Notes: generated from the sequence alone by a model not told the origin. A DNA stretch of 64,000 bases from Choricystis sp. odSpoLacu1 (GCA_958009055.1 OY253654.1:1-64000), one strand, 5' to 3'; positions 30,009 to 41,299 are shown, counted from the first letter of the stretch. Program-made: numbers and translations.

Positions 30009-31011
30009 CTGCCCCCCCCTCAACCATCCCCACGCACGCCGCGCGCACGCTCGCCGGCCACGACGGCCCCGTCCTCGCCGTCCGCTACAACGCGGCCGGC
30101 ACATACTGTTTGACGTGTGGCAAGGTGTGTGTGAGTGGATGGAGAAATGGTGGTGGTGAGTGATGCAGTTTGCCGACCTCACACCTTCCTTGTCCTCTCC
30201 CCCTCCACAGGACCGCTCCCTCCGCCTGTGGAACCCGGCCCGCGCCGCCCACGTCAAGACCTACACGGGGCACGGCTACGACGTGCGTGACGTGGCTGTG
30301 ACGGCCGACAATGGCCGCCTGGCGTCTGTGGGCGGAGATCGAGCCGTCCTGGCGTGGGACGTGGCGACAGGAGCCGTCCTGCGCCGGTGGCGGGGCCACG
30401 ACGGCCCTGCAAACGCGGTGATACACGGCCCCAATGACGCTACCGTCATCACGGGCGGGGATGATGCTTGTGTGCGTGTCTGGGACGCGCGGTCGCGCGC
30501 GCCCGACGCTGTGGCGACGTTGCGAGGGGCGCGCGATGCGGTGACCGGCGTCGCCCTGCTCAACGCCGCCACCATTGCCTCCTGCAGCGTGGATGGTGGC
30601 GTCAGGGTGCACGATGTGCGGGCTGGGCGGGTGACGACGGACGCGCTGCCCGCGCCTCTGGTGGCAGTCGCGCCCACACACGACGCGCACGCGGTCGCGA
30701 CCGCGGGGGTCGACGGCGCTGTCCGCCTCCTGGACGCCGCCACCGGCACCGAGCTGGCCTGCTACCGCGACCATCCACCGTCTGATGTGAAGACGGATGT
30801 GGCGGTCACCCCTGACGATGGCGCGATTGTACTCGGCGGCGCCGACGGCGTCGTGCGGTGGTGGGACCTAGTGAGCGAGCGCGTCATGGCCCGCGTCCCC
30901 GCCGCCCCGCCCGGCAAGCCAGTCACCTCCATCGCGGTGCGCCCGGATGGAGGCGCGTTGCTGGCGGCATCGGTGGATGGCTTGGTGCGCGTGTTTGAGA
31001 GGGGGGATTAG
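30005..31011 (+). CDS. WDR83: WD40 protein WDR83 / MORG1
   Basis: Exons 30005-30124 and 30211-31011 (phase 0, 86-nt intron), 306 aa. Seven WD repeats fill the protein, starting TLAGHDGPVLAVRYNAAGTY and YCLTCGKDRSLRLWNP; the second reads TYTGHGYDVRDVAV, then VGGDRAVLAWDVATG and GHDGPANAV. The sequence order, spacing and the CLTCG...LWNP start match WDR83 throughout, including SRAPDAVATLRGARDAVTGV. WDR83 is a MAPK scaffold and a component found with the spliceosome C complex in animals; its role in algae is untested. Confidence 0.88.
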
Positions 31012-31055
31012 GATAGAACAGCGTTGTCAAACATTTTTTTTTTCACTTTCAAAAT

Positions 31056-32236
31056 CTACACAAACACGCCAGCCGCCTCATCCTTGGCTGCGGCCGCCTT
31101 GTGCAGCAGGGCCAGGGTGCCCTCCTCCTTGTTCACGCCCGCCACGTCGGTGGGCGTCTGGCCTGCATCGTTGGCCGCGCGCGCATCAGCGCCACGGGTT
31201 AAAAGGAGCTCCGCCAGCGCCACGCGGCCATACCCGGCCGCATAGTGCAGGGGCGTGTTGCCGCGCGCATCGCGGCCGTCCACGTCGGCGCCGCCGTCCA
31301 GCAGGGCGGCGGCGGCCGCGGCGTGGCCGTGGCCGACGGCAACGCCAAGGGGGGTCGCGCCGCGCGTGTCGCGCGCGCTGGCGTCGGCGCCGGCGGTGAG
31401 GAGGGAGATGATGGTGGCCGTGTCGCCCGCTTTGGCAGCGACATGCAGCGGGGTGGCGCCAGCTGCAGCTGGTGGCGGCGGCACACCCTTGGTGGGGGTG
31501 GCGCCCGCGCCAGGCGTCCCCGCCGCGGTGGCCGTCTGCTCACGCACACGGGCAGCGATTCTGGCCATGATTTCGTCGTCATCCCAGTACTTCTGCATGG
31601 CCGCGATCCCATTCGCCGCGATGTCCTCAAACACGGGCTTGATGTCGGGGTCGTCTTTCAGCGACTCCAGGGCAGCACGGTACGCGTCCCCCCCCGCCGC
31701 AGCAACACGAGGAGCTTCAAGCATGGCGGCCGCCATGCCCGGCACCTCCATCACGCGGCGCGCCTGCTCCAGGGAGGCGGCTGCGGCTGCTGGATTGGCT
31801 TTCATGTAGTCGATGACTTGGCGGGCGAGGGCGGGGTCGAGGCCGGGCGGGATGGCGACCGGCATCTGTGTGTGGTGAAAGTGGGGTTGGTGTATCGGGG
31901 ATCAGAGTGTTGGTGGAGCGGGGGTTGGTGGGCGGATAAGATGATGTCGGGCGAGCGACGCCGTCGCCGTTCGCAACCTGACCCTCTCGCGCTTCGAACT
32001 CTCTGCCTCGCATTTCCGCCCCCGTCCCTGGTCCACCTCCTTCCCAACACTCGCGCTGCATTTCATGTTTTGCCTCCGTGCCATCGCAGGGGCGAGTGGC
32101 GCGCGGGCGGCGCCAACCGCCGCCCCGTTTTGGGGAGGAGGACACCTCTCCGCATTCGGCACCACACTCTCACCTGTGTGCCGTCGGGCAGGGTCACCGT
32201 CTCCTGGCCGGAGGATTTCTGTTTGGGAGGGCCCAT
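31056..32236 (-). CDS. AKR2: AKR2-like ankyrin chaperone for plastid outer-envelope proteins
   Basis: Exons 32236-32174 (MGPPKQKSSG...PDGTQ) and 31865-31056, 290 aa; intron 308 nt, phase 0. The N-terminal half has the AKR2 STI1-like helices, including LESLKDDPDIKPVFEDIAA and MQKYWDDDEIMARI. The C-terminal half has four ankyrin repeats: GATPLHVAAKAGDTATI, GATPLGVAVGHGHAAAA, GNTPLHYAAGYGRVALAELL, AGQTPTDVAG. In plants AKR2 binds nascent tail- or signal-anchored chloroplast outer-membrane proteins with HSP17.8 and ribosomes. Its presence argues that the organism has a plastid of the green line. Divergent from the next gene by 186 bp. Confidence 0.85.
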
Positions 32237-32422
32237 GATGTGCGTGGCGCGCGTGTGTGGCGAGTGCGTGTTTGGGGAGAGGAGAGGGAAAAAGCGTGAG
32301 AGCCGACTTATTTGCTGTGCAAAACACTACCCGCCTTTCTAGTGCATTCCTTGCGGTGTGCGCCCAGCCGCGAGCGCAGACAGCACACAAAGCAGGTCGT
32401 GTCACTTCTGCACGTGATCGCA

Positions 32423-33083
32423 ATGCGCATCTCCCGCCCACTCCGCCCATTCCGCCCGCCACCAACCGCGTCGCGCCGCACCCCCCCGACCCGCCCCCGC
32501 GTGGCCGTGGCAGCAACTCCCGATCCATCCCCCGATGATCCCGCCTCCTACGCGACCGCCATGCAGGCCGCTGCCTTTGACGCTGACTGGGTGCGCTGCC
32601 TGGAGCTGGCCACGGAAGTGCGCGTGCTTCGTGTGGCGCTGCCCGCGCCCGCCTACGGCGCGGCCGCTCGCGCCGTCGCAGACGCCAGCGACGGTCCATG
32701 GCGCAAGGCGGTGGACCTGTTGACGACGGGGGCGGATGCAGCGACGGAGGGTAGTTTGCCGTGTGACGCGGTGACCGCTGTGTTTTGGCGGCTCGCGCGA
32801 GAGCTGCAGGCCGCCGAAGCTCTTTCATTGATCGACAGGCTGACGGCTGCAGGCACGTGGAACGACCGCCCACCCACCACCCGGGGCGCCGCCCTGAACG
32901 CGGCTGCGCGTTGCCTGCGGCCGAGGGGGCGACTTAGACGGCGGCCTCGCGTTGCTCGCCCGTCTGAGGGAGGGCGGCCACGCTGTCGAAGACGGCACCT
33001 ACAGCGCGCTGTCGTTGGCCAGCCTGGCGGCGGGGCGACCGGATTTGAGTGCAGAGTTGTTGGAGGAGCGCGACTATTTGTGA
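32423..33083 (+). CDS. Organelle-targeted helical-repeat (PPR-like) protein with a frameshift
   Basis: About 219 aa. The start MRISRPLRPFRPPPTASRRT has the Arg/Ser/Pro bias of an organelle transit peptide. Helix pairs follow: WVRCLELATEVRVLRVALPA, RKAVDLLTTGAD and RLARELQAAEALSLIDRLTA, spaced about as in pentatricopeptide repeats. The frame then runs into Arg/Pro-rich nonsense. Dropping one G from the G5 at 32925-32929 gives GDLDGGLALLARLREGGHAV and LSLASLAAGRPDLSAELLEE, then a stop at 33081-33083, with total length a multiple of three. PPR assignment is tentative; the protein has only three or four repeats. Confidence 0.5.
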
Positions 33084-33227
33084 GGGAGGGGCGAGTGAAG
33101 AATGAATGGTTTGTGAGAGAGGCAGAGTTCAAAAAAAGCACGCCGATTGTGTCGTTCTCTCAAATCAATGCCGGCTCTTCCCTGAAAATCAGGCCGCGGG
33201 CGCACGGCCGCCTTCCCCTTCTCCATC

Positions 33228-33593
33228 ATGGCACCACCCCCCTCTGCAGATCCCTGGCTTGCCGTGGACAAACTCCAACACTTTCTGTTCTGCGTGGTCG
33301 TCGCTGCCCTCGCCTACCTGGCCGCCCGCGCCCATCCCTCCACCGCCCCCTGGCGCCTGGCTGTTGGTGCGGGGGCTGCTTTTGTCGCGGGCGCTGCCAA
33401 GGAAGCCGGCGACGCGGCCGGCCTGTGGCCCGGCGTGGCGTCGTTGAGGGACGGCGGCGCGGACGCTGCGGGCGCGGCGGTTGCACTGGCAGCTCTTGCG
33501 TACGTGGATGCCACGTCCCCCGCCACGCTGGACGTGGTGGCGCCCAGGGCACGAGGGGTGGGGAGTGGTGGGGATGAGGGCGTGAGGTTGTGA
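33228..33593 (+). CDS. DUF2279-like small membrane protein
   Basis: Single exon, 121 aa. The N-terminus has DKLQHFLFCVVVAALAYL, then a second hydrophobic helix LAVGAGAAFVAGAAKEAGD and a third, DAAGAAVALAALAYV. The spaced D-K-x-x-H-F, G-x-x-K-E-x-x-D and A-D-A-x-G blocks recall the DUF2279 (YfiM-like) family of bacteria and algae, whose role is unknown. No targeting peptide is apparent. Membership is inferred from memory of the motif spacing. Confidence 0.5.
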   Translation: MAPPPSADPWLAVDKLQHFLFCVVVAALAYLAARAHPSTAPWRLAVGAGAAFVAGAAKEAGDAAGLWPGVASLRDGGADAAGAAVALAALAYVDATSPATLDVVAPRARGVGSGGDEGVRL

Positions 33594-33692
33594 GAGCAGT
33601 TGATTTTTTTTTCGTTTTGCAACACACCCCCAAAGCAGCAGCATTCCATTCTTTCCCAACGCCCACAACAAAACACACACCAGCCCACTCCT

Positions 33693-34823
33693 TCAATACG
33701 CGGCCTCCGTCAACAACGCCACCGCGTCCGCGCGCGCCGACGCCAGCAGCTCCGCGCGCTCGCTGTCGCCCGCGTCCCTCAGCCCCGCCACCAGCGCTGC
33801 CAGCGCGGTCAGCACGCGCCCCGGGCGAGGCGACAGGGCGGCCGCTGCGCCAGGAGTCGGGCGTCCCGCCGGCGTGGCCGCCTCCTCCATGTCGCCGCGC
33901 AGCGCGGCAGCCACCAACTCCCGCCGCTTCTGCACGCTCGACGCCGCCACGACCGCCCTCGCCAGCTGGGCGGCGCCCGAGTGCAGGGCGGTACCGTGCG
34001 CGGACACCGCTTCTGCCAGCCCGGCCACGTCGGCGGGGGTGGGCAGGCGGCCGCAGTCGGCGGCCGACCGCACATCCTCACGCGCCAGCACCAGCCGGCG
34101 CAGCAGGACGCCGTCGGGCACGACTTGGTGGGACTCCAGGTCGTCGATTAATTGGCAGGCAGCTGAATAGAGAGCGCCCGCGTCGACGCGGGGCAGGGGG
34201 TGTGGGCGCGTGGTGGAGGAGTTGTTGTCTCTCTCCCCCACGCCACACCCAATGGCTTCAGCCACCAAAGCCTCCCTCTCCCTTGGCGACTCCACACGCG
34301 CCACCGCGTCCAGCACCCGGGTCTCGGGGGGTAGAGAGCTGACGGCGGCGTCGACCAGCGCGTTGCGCAGCGCGGTCAACCGCGCTGCGCTCACTCCATC
34401 CCCCGCGTCCGCCGCCGCGTCGGCGGCCACGCCCAGGGCGGCCAGCAGGGCGGTGTCTGCTTTCTCAGCGGCGGCGGCGGCGACACGCGCGATGGCGGCA
34501 GCCTCGACTGCGGACGCGGTGGAAGGGCCTGTCGTGCCGTCCGGCACAGCCTCCCCACTCGCGGTCGCCAGCTCCACCTGGCGCGCCACAATGGAGTCGA
34601 CAGCGGTGTCGACCCACACCTCGCGCGCGACGTCCGCCATGAGGGTGTCGACGAGCTCGAACGCGCGGCGCGCGGCGGCCGACGCGGCGCTCGCCTGCTG
34701 GGGTGGCTGCTGGCCGGCGGCGGCGCGGGGTGGGCGCGGGGCTGGACGAGCAGCTTTGCTCGGGGTGCGCAGCACAGAGTGGCGGGCGAGGGGAGGTTGC
34801 GCGGCGGTCGGGGGAGGGGGCAT
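33693..34823 (-). CDS. Ala-rich helical protein of unknown function
   Basis: Single exon, 376 aa, from ATG 34823. A basic Pro-rich leader (SVLRTPSKAARPAPRPPRAA) precedes an all-helical body: AFELVDTLMADVAREVWVDT, VEAAAIARVAAAAAEKADTA, LIDDLESHQVVPDGVLLRRL, LARAVVAASSVQKRRELVAA. A Ser/Thr-Pro-rich patch near residue 320 precedes a final helix pair. I do not recognise a family; the leader motif TPSK could be a phosphorylation site. It ends 99 bp from the DUF2279-like gene and starts 105 bp from the stop of SF3B4. Confidence 0.6.
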   Translation of the reverse strand: MPPPPTAAQPPLARHSVLRTPSKAARPAPRPPRAAAGQQPPQQASAASAAARRAFELVDTLMADVAREVWVDTAVDSIVARQVELATASGEAVPDGTTGPSTASAVEAAAIARVAAAAAEKADTALLAALGVAADAAADAGDGVSAARLTALRNALVDAAVSSLPPETRVLDAVARVESPREREALVAEAIGCGVGERDNNSSTTRPHPLPRVDAGALYSAACQLIDDLESHQVVPDGVLLRRLVLAREDVRSAADCGRLPTPADVAGLAEAVSAHGTALHSGAAQLARAVVAASSVQKRRELVAAALRGDMEEAATPAGRPTPGAAAALSPRPGRVLTALAALVAGLRDAGDSERAELLASARADAVALLTEAAY

Positions 34824-34927
34824 GGTGGCGTCGCGTCGCAAATGCCAGCAGCAGCGAGAACGGCGTTTCGGTGTGTGGGGAAAAACCAACGAAAAACCGA
34901 TACAGACCCTCTCTCTCACCACACAAA

Positions 34928-35851
34928 TCACCCCGGCGGCGGCGGCGGAGGCGGCACATGCATGCCCCACCCAGGCGGCGGCCCCCACCCAGGCGGCGGC
35001 GGCGGCTGCGGCACGCCCCCCCACCCGGGCGGCGGCCCCCACCCGGGGGGCGGGGGCGGCGGCATCCCTCCCCCCATTATCATCATCGGTGGCGGCGGTG
35101 GTGGCGGCACATCAGGCGGTGGCGGCGGCGGCGGCTCATCATCCACGCCGCCTCCGGCAGCTGCCGCAAACCGCGTGTGCGGCCGCGCGCCTGCGCCGCG
35201 CGCCCGAAACTGGTCGGCCAGCAACCTCTCAGCCGGCGTGCCATGCCTTTCGCCCTTACTCCCCCCCTTCTTAAACGCATACTGCACCGCGATCGTGCGG
35301 TTGGCAAAAAACTGGCCATCCATGGCGGCAATGGCAGCATCCGACGCTTCAAAAGAGTCGTACGACACAAACCCAAACCCTTTCGACACCCCCGTCTCCG
35401 GGTCGCGGGCGACGTGGGGGGCGTCGATGATGACGCCAAACGCGGAGAAAGTGTCGTGCAGCGTTTTTTCGTCAACGTCGGGGTCTAGGTTGCCGATGAA
35501 AATGTTGGCGCCCACGTCGGCGGTTGTTTTGTCGGCCGCCGACTTGTTGACGCGCAACGGTTTCCAATGCAGCCTCACCATATTCAGCACTTTGATGGCG
35601 TAGTCGGCGTCGACGTCGGACCGGTACTCGACAAAGGCGTAGCCCTGGTGCGCGCCCGTGACGCGGTCGAGCGGGAGGTACACGGATGCGACGGGCCCCA
35701 CCTGCCCCGCCAGCTCCCACACCAGGGCCTCCGTGACGGCGGGGTCCAGGTTGCCCACAAACACGGTGGCGTCCGGGTTGCGGTCGGCGGCGGCGGAGGC
35801 GAGGAGGGAGACGCCGAGGCCGGTCGAAATGCGGCCGCCAGCGGCAGCCAT
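34928..35851 (-). CDS. SF3B4: Splicing factor 3B subunit 4 (SF3B4 / SAP49)
   Basis: Single exon, 307 aa. RRM1 (~24-100) has RNP2 TVFVGNLD and RNP1 [10 protein letters not shown]2 (~112-190) has [20 protein letters not shown] and [11 protein letters not shown]. The linker [16 protein letters not shown] and the post-RRM segment [20 protein letters not shown] are diagnostic for SF3B4. A Pro/Gly-rich C-terminal tail (~85 aa, repeats of GWGPPPGWG) follows, as in the family. SF3B4 belongs to the U2 snRNP SF3b complex and contacts pre-mRNA near the branch site. Intronless here despite the intron-rich surroundings. Confidence 0.96.
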   Translation of the reverse strand: MAAAGGRISTGLGVSLLASAAADRNPDATVFVGNLDPAVTEALVWELAGQVGPVASVYLPLDRVTGAHQGYAFVEYRSDVDADYAIKVLNMVRLHWKPLRVNKSAADKTTADVGANIFIGNLDPDVDEKTLHDTFSAFGVIIDAPHVARDPETGVSKGFGFVSYDSFEASDAAIAAMDGQFFANRTIAVQYAFKKGGSKGERHGTPAERLLADQFRARGAGARPHTRFAAAAGGGVDDEPPPPPPPDVPPPPPPPMMIMGGGMPPPPPPGWGPPPGWGGVPQPPPPPGWGPPPGWGMHVPPPPPPPG

Positions 35852-36214
35852 GGTGGGTGTGGGTGTGGGTGCTGTCTGCGGTGCGTGCGTTGAAAGGAGA
35901 ACACACCCTCCAATCAGTCGCGTGTGGCGCAAAGGGCGGGCAGCCGCGGCGAGGGCGGGATGGGCGCAAAGACGGCCGAATCGACGGCAGCAGCGGCGCG
36001 CGCCTCCTTGCCCCACACGCCGCACCGCGCGTGTGCTGGCACGAGGCAGGGAGGAAGGTGCACACTCCCCTGCAGTCGCGCTGGGGTCGAGACTGGGGGG
36101 GGGGAAACGCGTACCACAGAAAAGAAAGAGTGGTGCGACGTTTCGCAAAACAAACGCCAATTTGCGGTTTTCTCCTTGTTCTCGCTCGCTCGAGTTAGTC
36201 TGCAAACAGCCACA

Positions 36215-36235
36215 CAGCTTTGCACTGCAAAGCTG
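36215..36235. promoter_or_regulatory. Inverted repeat CAGCTTTGCA-C-TGCAAAGCTG in a divergent promoter
   Basis: Exact 10-base arms around one C, 25 bp upstream of ATG 36260 and 364 bp upstream of the divergent SF3B4 start. It shares the GCAAnGCTG/CAGCTnTGC character of the element at 765-800. A regulatory role is inferred from symmetry and place. Confidence 0.5.
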
Positions 36236-36259
36236 AGTGCCTCCAGCACACGCACCACT

Positions 36260-36732
36260 ATGATCGCGGAGTCCGACGCGCGGCCCGCCGCGCCGCCGCC
36301 AGTCGACGCCCCCGCGTCCACGACGGCAGCCCCGCCCGAGTCGTGCATCAAGTACTTTGACGCCCTGTGGTTTTGTTATTGTGAGTTGGGTGTTTGCGTG
36401 CGTGGCAGAGGAGGGACAGGGACGTGTGATCTGCCCATCGTTCCATTCTCATCACCACCACCCTCCACTCCTCAGCTCCCGGCCACCAGCTGCGCCAGTA
36501 CTATCGCTATGGCAACGTGGACGACTGCACGACAACCTGGTCCGACCTGTGGGCGTGCCTGGGCAAGCGCACGCGAGCGGGAGCAGACGCTGCGGCCGCA
36601 GCGCGTGCCGAACCGGCGCCACCTGCCCACCCGCTGTGGAGGCTGCGCACGCCCGCTGAAGCAAAGGCTGCGTGGGAGGCCGAGTTTGGGGTTGCGGGGC
36701 AGGAGGATGGTGGAGAAGAAGGGCAGCACTGA
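36260..36732 (+). CDS. EMI1 / DUF3128-type CHCH protein
   Basis: Exons 36260-36380 and 36476-36732 (phase 1, intron 95 nt), 125 aa. The splice creates [20 protein letters not shown], matching the EMI1/DUF3128 core, followed by [17 protein letters not shown]. Four conserved Cys (SCIKYF, FCYS, DDC, WAC) form the disulfide-bonded helical hairpin. Yeast EMI1 proteins are small mitochondrial-linked factors of poorly known role. The C-terminal 50 residues are Ala-rich and probably disordered. It ends 70 bp from the convergent kinase gene. Confidence 0.82.
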
Positions 36733-36802
36733 TTTGTTTTTGACAACGTGACGAGAAAGGACCGAACGAAAAAACTTCAAACACAGCAGCAGCCGAAAAA
36801 AA

Positions 36803-39800
36803 TCACACCCCTCCTCTCAACGACATCGAGCTCCCTCTCTCCGCCCGCTGCCGATCCCGCACGTCCGCCAACAACTTTTCCAGTGCTGCGCACGCGTCCG
36901 CCGCAGTCGGCCTCGACGCGGGGTCTTCGCGCCAACACGCCCGCATCAACCCCCCAAGCTGCGGCAACTCGGGCAGCGGCGGGTCGGCCGTCGTGGGCAC
37001 CTCCAGCCTGGCGCCACGCGGCACCGATGAAATGACGTAGAACGCGGTGTCCACGTAGCCACCCGCGTTGGGGCCGCCGCCGCCGAGCAGGGTCGCAGCA
37101 TCCGCGGCGCCGCCGCCCGCGCCGCCCGCGCGCTCCGCGGCCCCCGCCCACGGCACCGCCAGGGAGGCCAGCTCGTGCATGATGACGCCCAGGGAGTAGA
37201 CGTCGGCTGCGGGGCCGTAGGCACGGCCCGCCAACCGCTCGGGCGCCTGCCACTCGGGCGAGTTGAGCGCGCCCGAGTTGGGGATGAGGCCGCCCGCGCC
37301 GCGCAGCGCGCGCGCCAGGTTGAAGTCGGACACCTTGCCGTCATACTTGTCGGTCAGCAGCACGTTGTACGAGGTCAGGTCGCGGTGCAGCACGCGCTGC
37401 GAGTGCATCCAGGCCAGGGCGGCCGCGATCTGCTGCGCGATGGCGAGGCGCGTCGTCCACGACGCGTACAGCCGCCACCCGGGCGACGCTTTCAGGCGGG
37501 CGGCGTCGGGGGTGGGGGGGGGCACGGCGCCCGACTTGACGTCGGGGGGGAGGGCGGCCACACGGCGTGCGTACTCCACGACTTTGAAGAGGGTGCCCAG
37601 GCGGCACAGCTCCATCACGATTGCGAGCGTCGCGCCCGCGCCCGTCGCGCCACCCGCGGGCGGGCGGGGCACATGGTAACAGGCGCCCAGAAACCGCACA
37701 ATGTTGGGGTGCAGCGACAACCGGCGCTGCAAATCCACCTCCTCCTTGAACCGGGCCAGGACGGCGGGGTCGGGGGGCGCGTCCGCGTCGAGGGTCACGA
37801 TTTTGACGGCCATGTCTGAATGACGGAAAAAGGCTTGGTAGACGGAGCTGAATGATCCGCTGCCCAGCTTCCTCACCAGGGTCGGCCTCAGCTCGTCCCA
37901 CGACACCTGCCAGAAGGGGTCCTCGCCCCACGGCAGGTCGGAGGCGGGCGCGTCATCTGTTTCGGCATCCGCCGCGCGAGGCCGCGAGCGCGAGCGCGAC
38001 GACGCACCCCCGCGCCGCCGCCCCAGCAACCAGTCCCACGGCCGCCCGCGCGGCGTGGCGTCGCGGGAGGGAGGGGCGTCTCCATCCACAGTGCGGGCGC
38101 GGCTGCGCCCGCCCTCGTCGCGGGGCGAGGGACCGAGCGGGGAGGGGCCGCTCGCGCGGCGGTCGGGTGGCGCAGGCGCTGGTGGGGGCAGGCTGTCTGC
38201 CCGCCCCCACCCATCGATGGGCAGCCGTTGAGCGGCTTCAAAGGGGGACAGGGCGGCGCCCGCGGCGGGCGGGGGCGGCGGCGCAGGCGGCGCGGTGGCA
38301 GGGGCCGGCGTTGCCACCGTAACTGCCTCCCTCGCAAACCCGGGGGGCGGGGGCGGCACGTCGCGGTCGCCCGCGGCCGCCACCTCGGCGCTGAACGTGC
38401 GCGTGGCTGCCACAGAGGGCGCGGTGCGCGGCGGCGGCCTCGGCGGGCCGCCACCGCCCCCGCTCACGGGGCGGGGCGGCCCCCCACTCTCCCCCCGTGG
38501 CAGCGGCAGCGGCCGCGGCGGCGCGCCGCCGTCGCCGCCGTCGCAGTCGGCCGCGTCGCGCTTGGTTTTGAGCAGGCGGCGCACCCGCAGAATGGCGTTC
38601 ACCAGGGCGTCCGCCGCGCGGCGCAGGGCGGCGTAGTGGCGCAGGCCGCCCGCGCCGCGGCCGAGGACGGAGACATCGAGATCACGCACGAACACGACCG
38701 CCGCGCAAGCCTGCTCTTCCAAAAGCTCGAGCGCCCAGCACGCGAGGCCGCCACCTCCGGGAGCGCCGCACAGGGCCGCCACTCGGCGAGCGGACGCAAA
38801 CGCCAGGTCGTACATGGCGTCCGACAGGCGTTCGGCCAATGGAGCCACACCGGGGGGCGGCGGCGGCGGCGCGATCGGGCGCGCGGCCGCGCCACGCCCG
38901 GGGACGTGCAGGCCGTCTGCTCCGTGCGCGCCGCACACGCCGTCCAGGGCGACGGCGGCCGCGTGTTCCGCGGCGGACAGGAGGGCGGTCAAGCAGGAGG
39001 GGAGCCAGGCTTGGGCTTGCAGATTGTCGTCGGTGGGCAGGGGGAGGGTGGGGGGTGGCAGGCGCGGCAGGGCAGCAGCATCGCTCGACCGGCGCGTGGG
39101 GCCGCCGCGCGGTGATGACGCGGCCGACCCCACCTCCGATTCAGCCACGGTGGAGGGTGGGCCGGTTGTGGACGTCGCGACTGCAGCCGACCACGACCCC
39201 CAGTCCGCGCCGTGCGCGTAGCGCGGCGTGACGCCGCCCGACGGCGGTTCGTCTGCGTCGGACGGGGGCGCCGACCCGCGGTCGCCGCCGCCAGCAGCCA
39301 GGGCGGCCGCTTTCTGCATGGCGGTGGCGGCTTGGGCGGCCCCTAAGTAGAGCAGCAACCAGTCGCGCACGAGTTCGGGGCGTTGGTCGGGCCAGGCGGC
39401 GGCGACACTCTCCACGAGATCGCCTGCTGCCGCCCACAACGCTTGCAGCGTGCGGGCAAGCACGGACAGTTCATGCCCCGCCGCGCACGGCGCCAGGGCG
39501 GCGGGGGTGAGCAGAGCTGTTTGAGCGTCCGTCGCTGCGTCCACGGTGGCCATGGCGACGCGAGCGCACGCACACCCGAGGTCGAGGACGAGGTTGCCCA
39601 GCGCCGACGCACGCGACGCAACACCCGCGGCTTCTGCGGCCGCGGCGGCGATGGGGGGGGGGCCGCCCACATCGCCCACGGGGCCGCGGCCTGAGGCGAG
39701 CGCATCCAGGCCGCGCAGACGGGCGGCCAGGGAGGCGACGATGGCGACCGCGCGCGCGGCCGCGCGCAGCGCGCGGCGCGTGTCGGCCGAGCCTGGGGTG

Positions 39801-41299
39801 AGGCCGCGCAGACCGTCGGCCACCGCGTCGCAGCAGAGGGCGGCCATGCCCGCCAGCTCGGACGCGACGCCGCACACGACGGCGACGTACGCGGTGACGC
39901 CGCCCGGGCCGGCGCCGCCGCGGGCGTTGGGGGCGAGGGCGCCGTGCTGAGGGAAGGGAGGGAGGGGAGGGGGGGTGGTTGAGCGTGTGTCTGCACTCCC
40001 TCTCCCTCCCACACACACCAGACCACCATCCTTCTCACCTGTCTCAACCCGGTCGCAATGTCGCGCGCCTCCCCCAGCGCGTACTCGAGCCAGTCCAGCC
40101 TCTGCTCGCGCGCGGGCCACGTCGGGTCGGGCGGCGTCTGCCAGAAGATGAGCTGTTCCACCAGGTCCTGAGCTTTAGAGCGAGCCAACGACAGGGCCAG
40201 CTCCCAGTCTTCCCGCGCAAAGTCGCCTTCGAGTAAGTTGGACAGGGATTCATGCCACGCGTGGCGTTCCACGGAGAGGGGGTCGTCGCCATCGTCCGCG
40301 CCGGAGGGAGCAGACGCCAGCGGCAGCTCGACCCGGGTGGAGCCTGCGCCCAGTAACGCGCCCAGGGGCGAGGCTGACGCTGTGGCAGCATCCACCGCGG
40401 GCGAGGGGGCGGGCGTGGGGGCGGGCAGCGGGAGCGCGCGCGGCGTGCCGGCGCCCGCCACAGGCAGCGGCGGCGCGTGCGGCGGGGACATGGGGCGGGG
40501 CGAGGGCGCGGCCACGGGAGTCGCCGTCGTCGGCCGCTGGGGCGGCGAGTCGGGCGGGGGTGGGGAGGCAGCGGTCGTGCGCGCGAGCGGCGGCGGCGTG
40601 TCTTCGGGCGGCGTCTCGAAGCCGAGCCTGGACGCGCGCGGCTCGGCGTGGGCCGTCCCTCCATCGCCCCCCAGCGCTCCTGTCAACGGTGGTGGCGATG
40701 GTTCAATGCCCAGGGCGGCGAGCGCGGTGTCGAGCTCCTTGAACGCGCGCGCGTCCAAGCGGGCGCGGTGGCGCGCGACCCTCCTGCGCCCCCGGGCGGC
40801 GCGCACATCGGCGGCGGCAGCGACGGTGTCGGGTGGAGGGGCGCGGGGGGCGGGGCCTGACGACTTGGTGCGGGCTGTGTGTGTGGTGGGGTCAGGGGCG
40901 GGGGTGGGAGATTGGCGTGAGAGGGTGGGTGCGTTTTGTGTGTGTCAAAAGAAGGGAGGGTGCCCCCCCACACCGCGCCGAGTCCGCCTTCCTCCCCCGT
41001 CTGTCCACGCGTGTCGGGTGACGTGTGCCCTGCGCCACTCCCGGGCAGGCCGAGGGGAGGCAGGCGTCACCACAACGAAAAACGCGAGTCCCCCTCTCCC
41101 CCATGCGTCTGCGCGCAGACGCTTTGTTTTTTGTGCAGTGGCGCGCGCCCGCCACACAGCAGACACCCGCGTCAACCACGCCCACTGACTCACAAATGCG
41201 GCCCACACCCCCGCGCCGCAGGGCGGGGGACCCGTACGCGGTGGCCAGCGCCTCCGCGCGGTCGGACGGCGCGCCGCGGGGGTCGTCGTCGGACGACAT
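36803..41299 (-). CDS. TKL (Raf-like) protein kinase with a DFN motif
   Basis: Exons 41299-41194, 40874-40039, 39946-36803; 1361 aa, phases 1 and 0. Residues 1-~1000 are low-complexity Pro/Ala/Gly/Ser interspersed with helical blocks. The kinase domain (~1000-1345) has the glycine loop KLGSGSFSSVYQAF, MAVKIV (Lys), HRDLTSYNVLL (catalytic loop), and KVSDFNLARAL in which DFN replaces DFG. APE is PEWQAPERL and the C-lobe has DVYSLGVIMHELA. The HRDLTSYN...DFNLAR pair is common in tyrosine-kinase-like kinases of green algae, which act as Ser/Thr kinases. DFN still offers the Mg-binding Asp. Substrate unknown. Confidence 0.85.
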
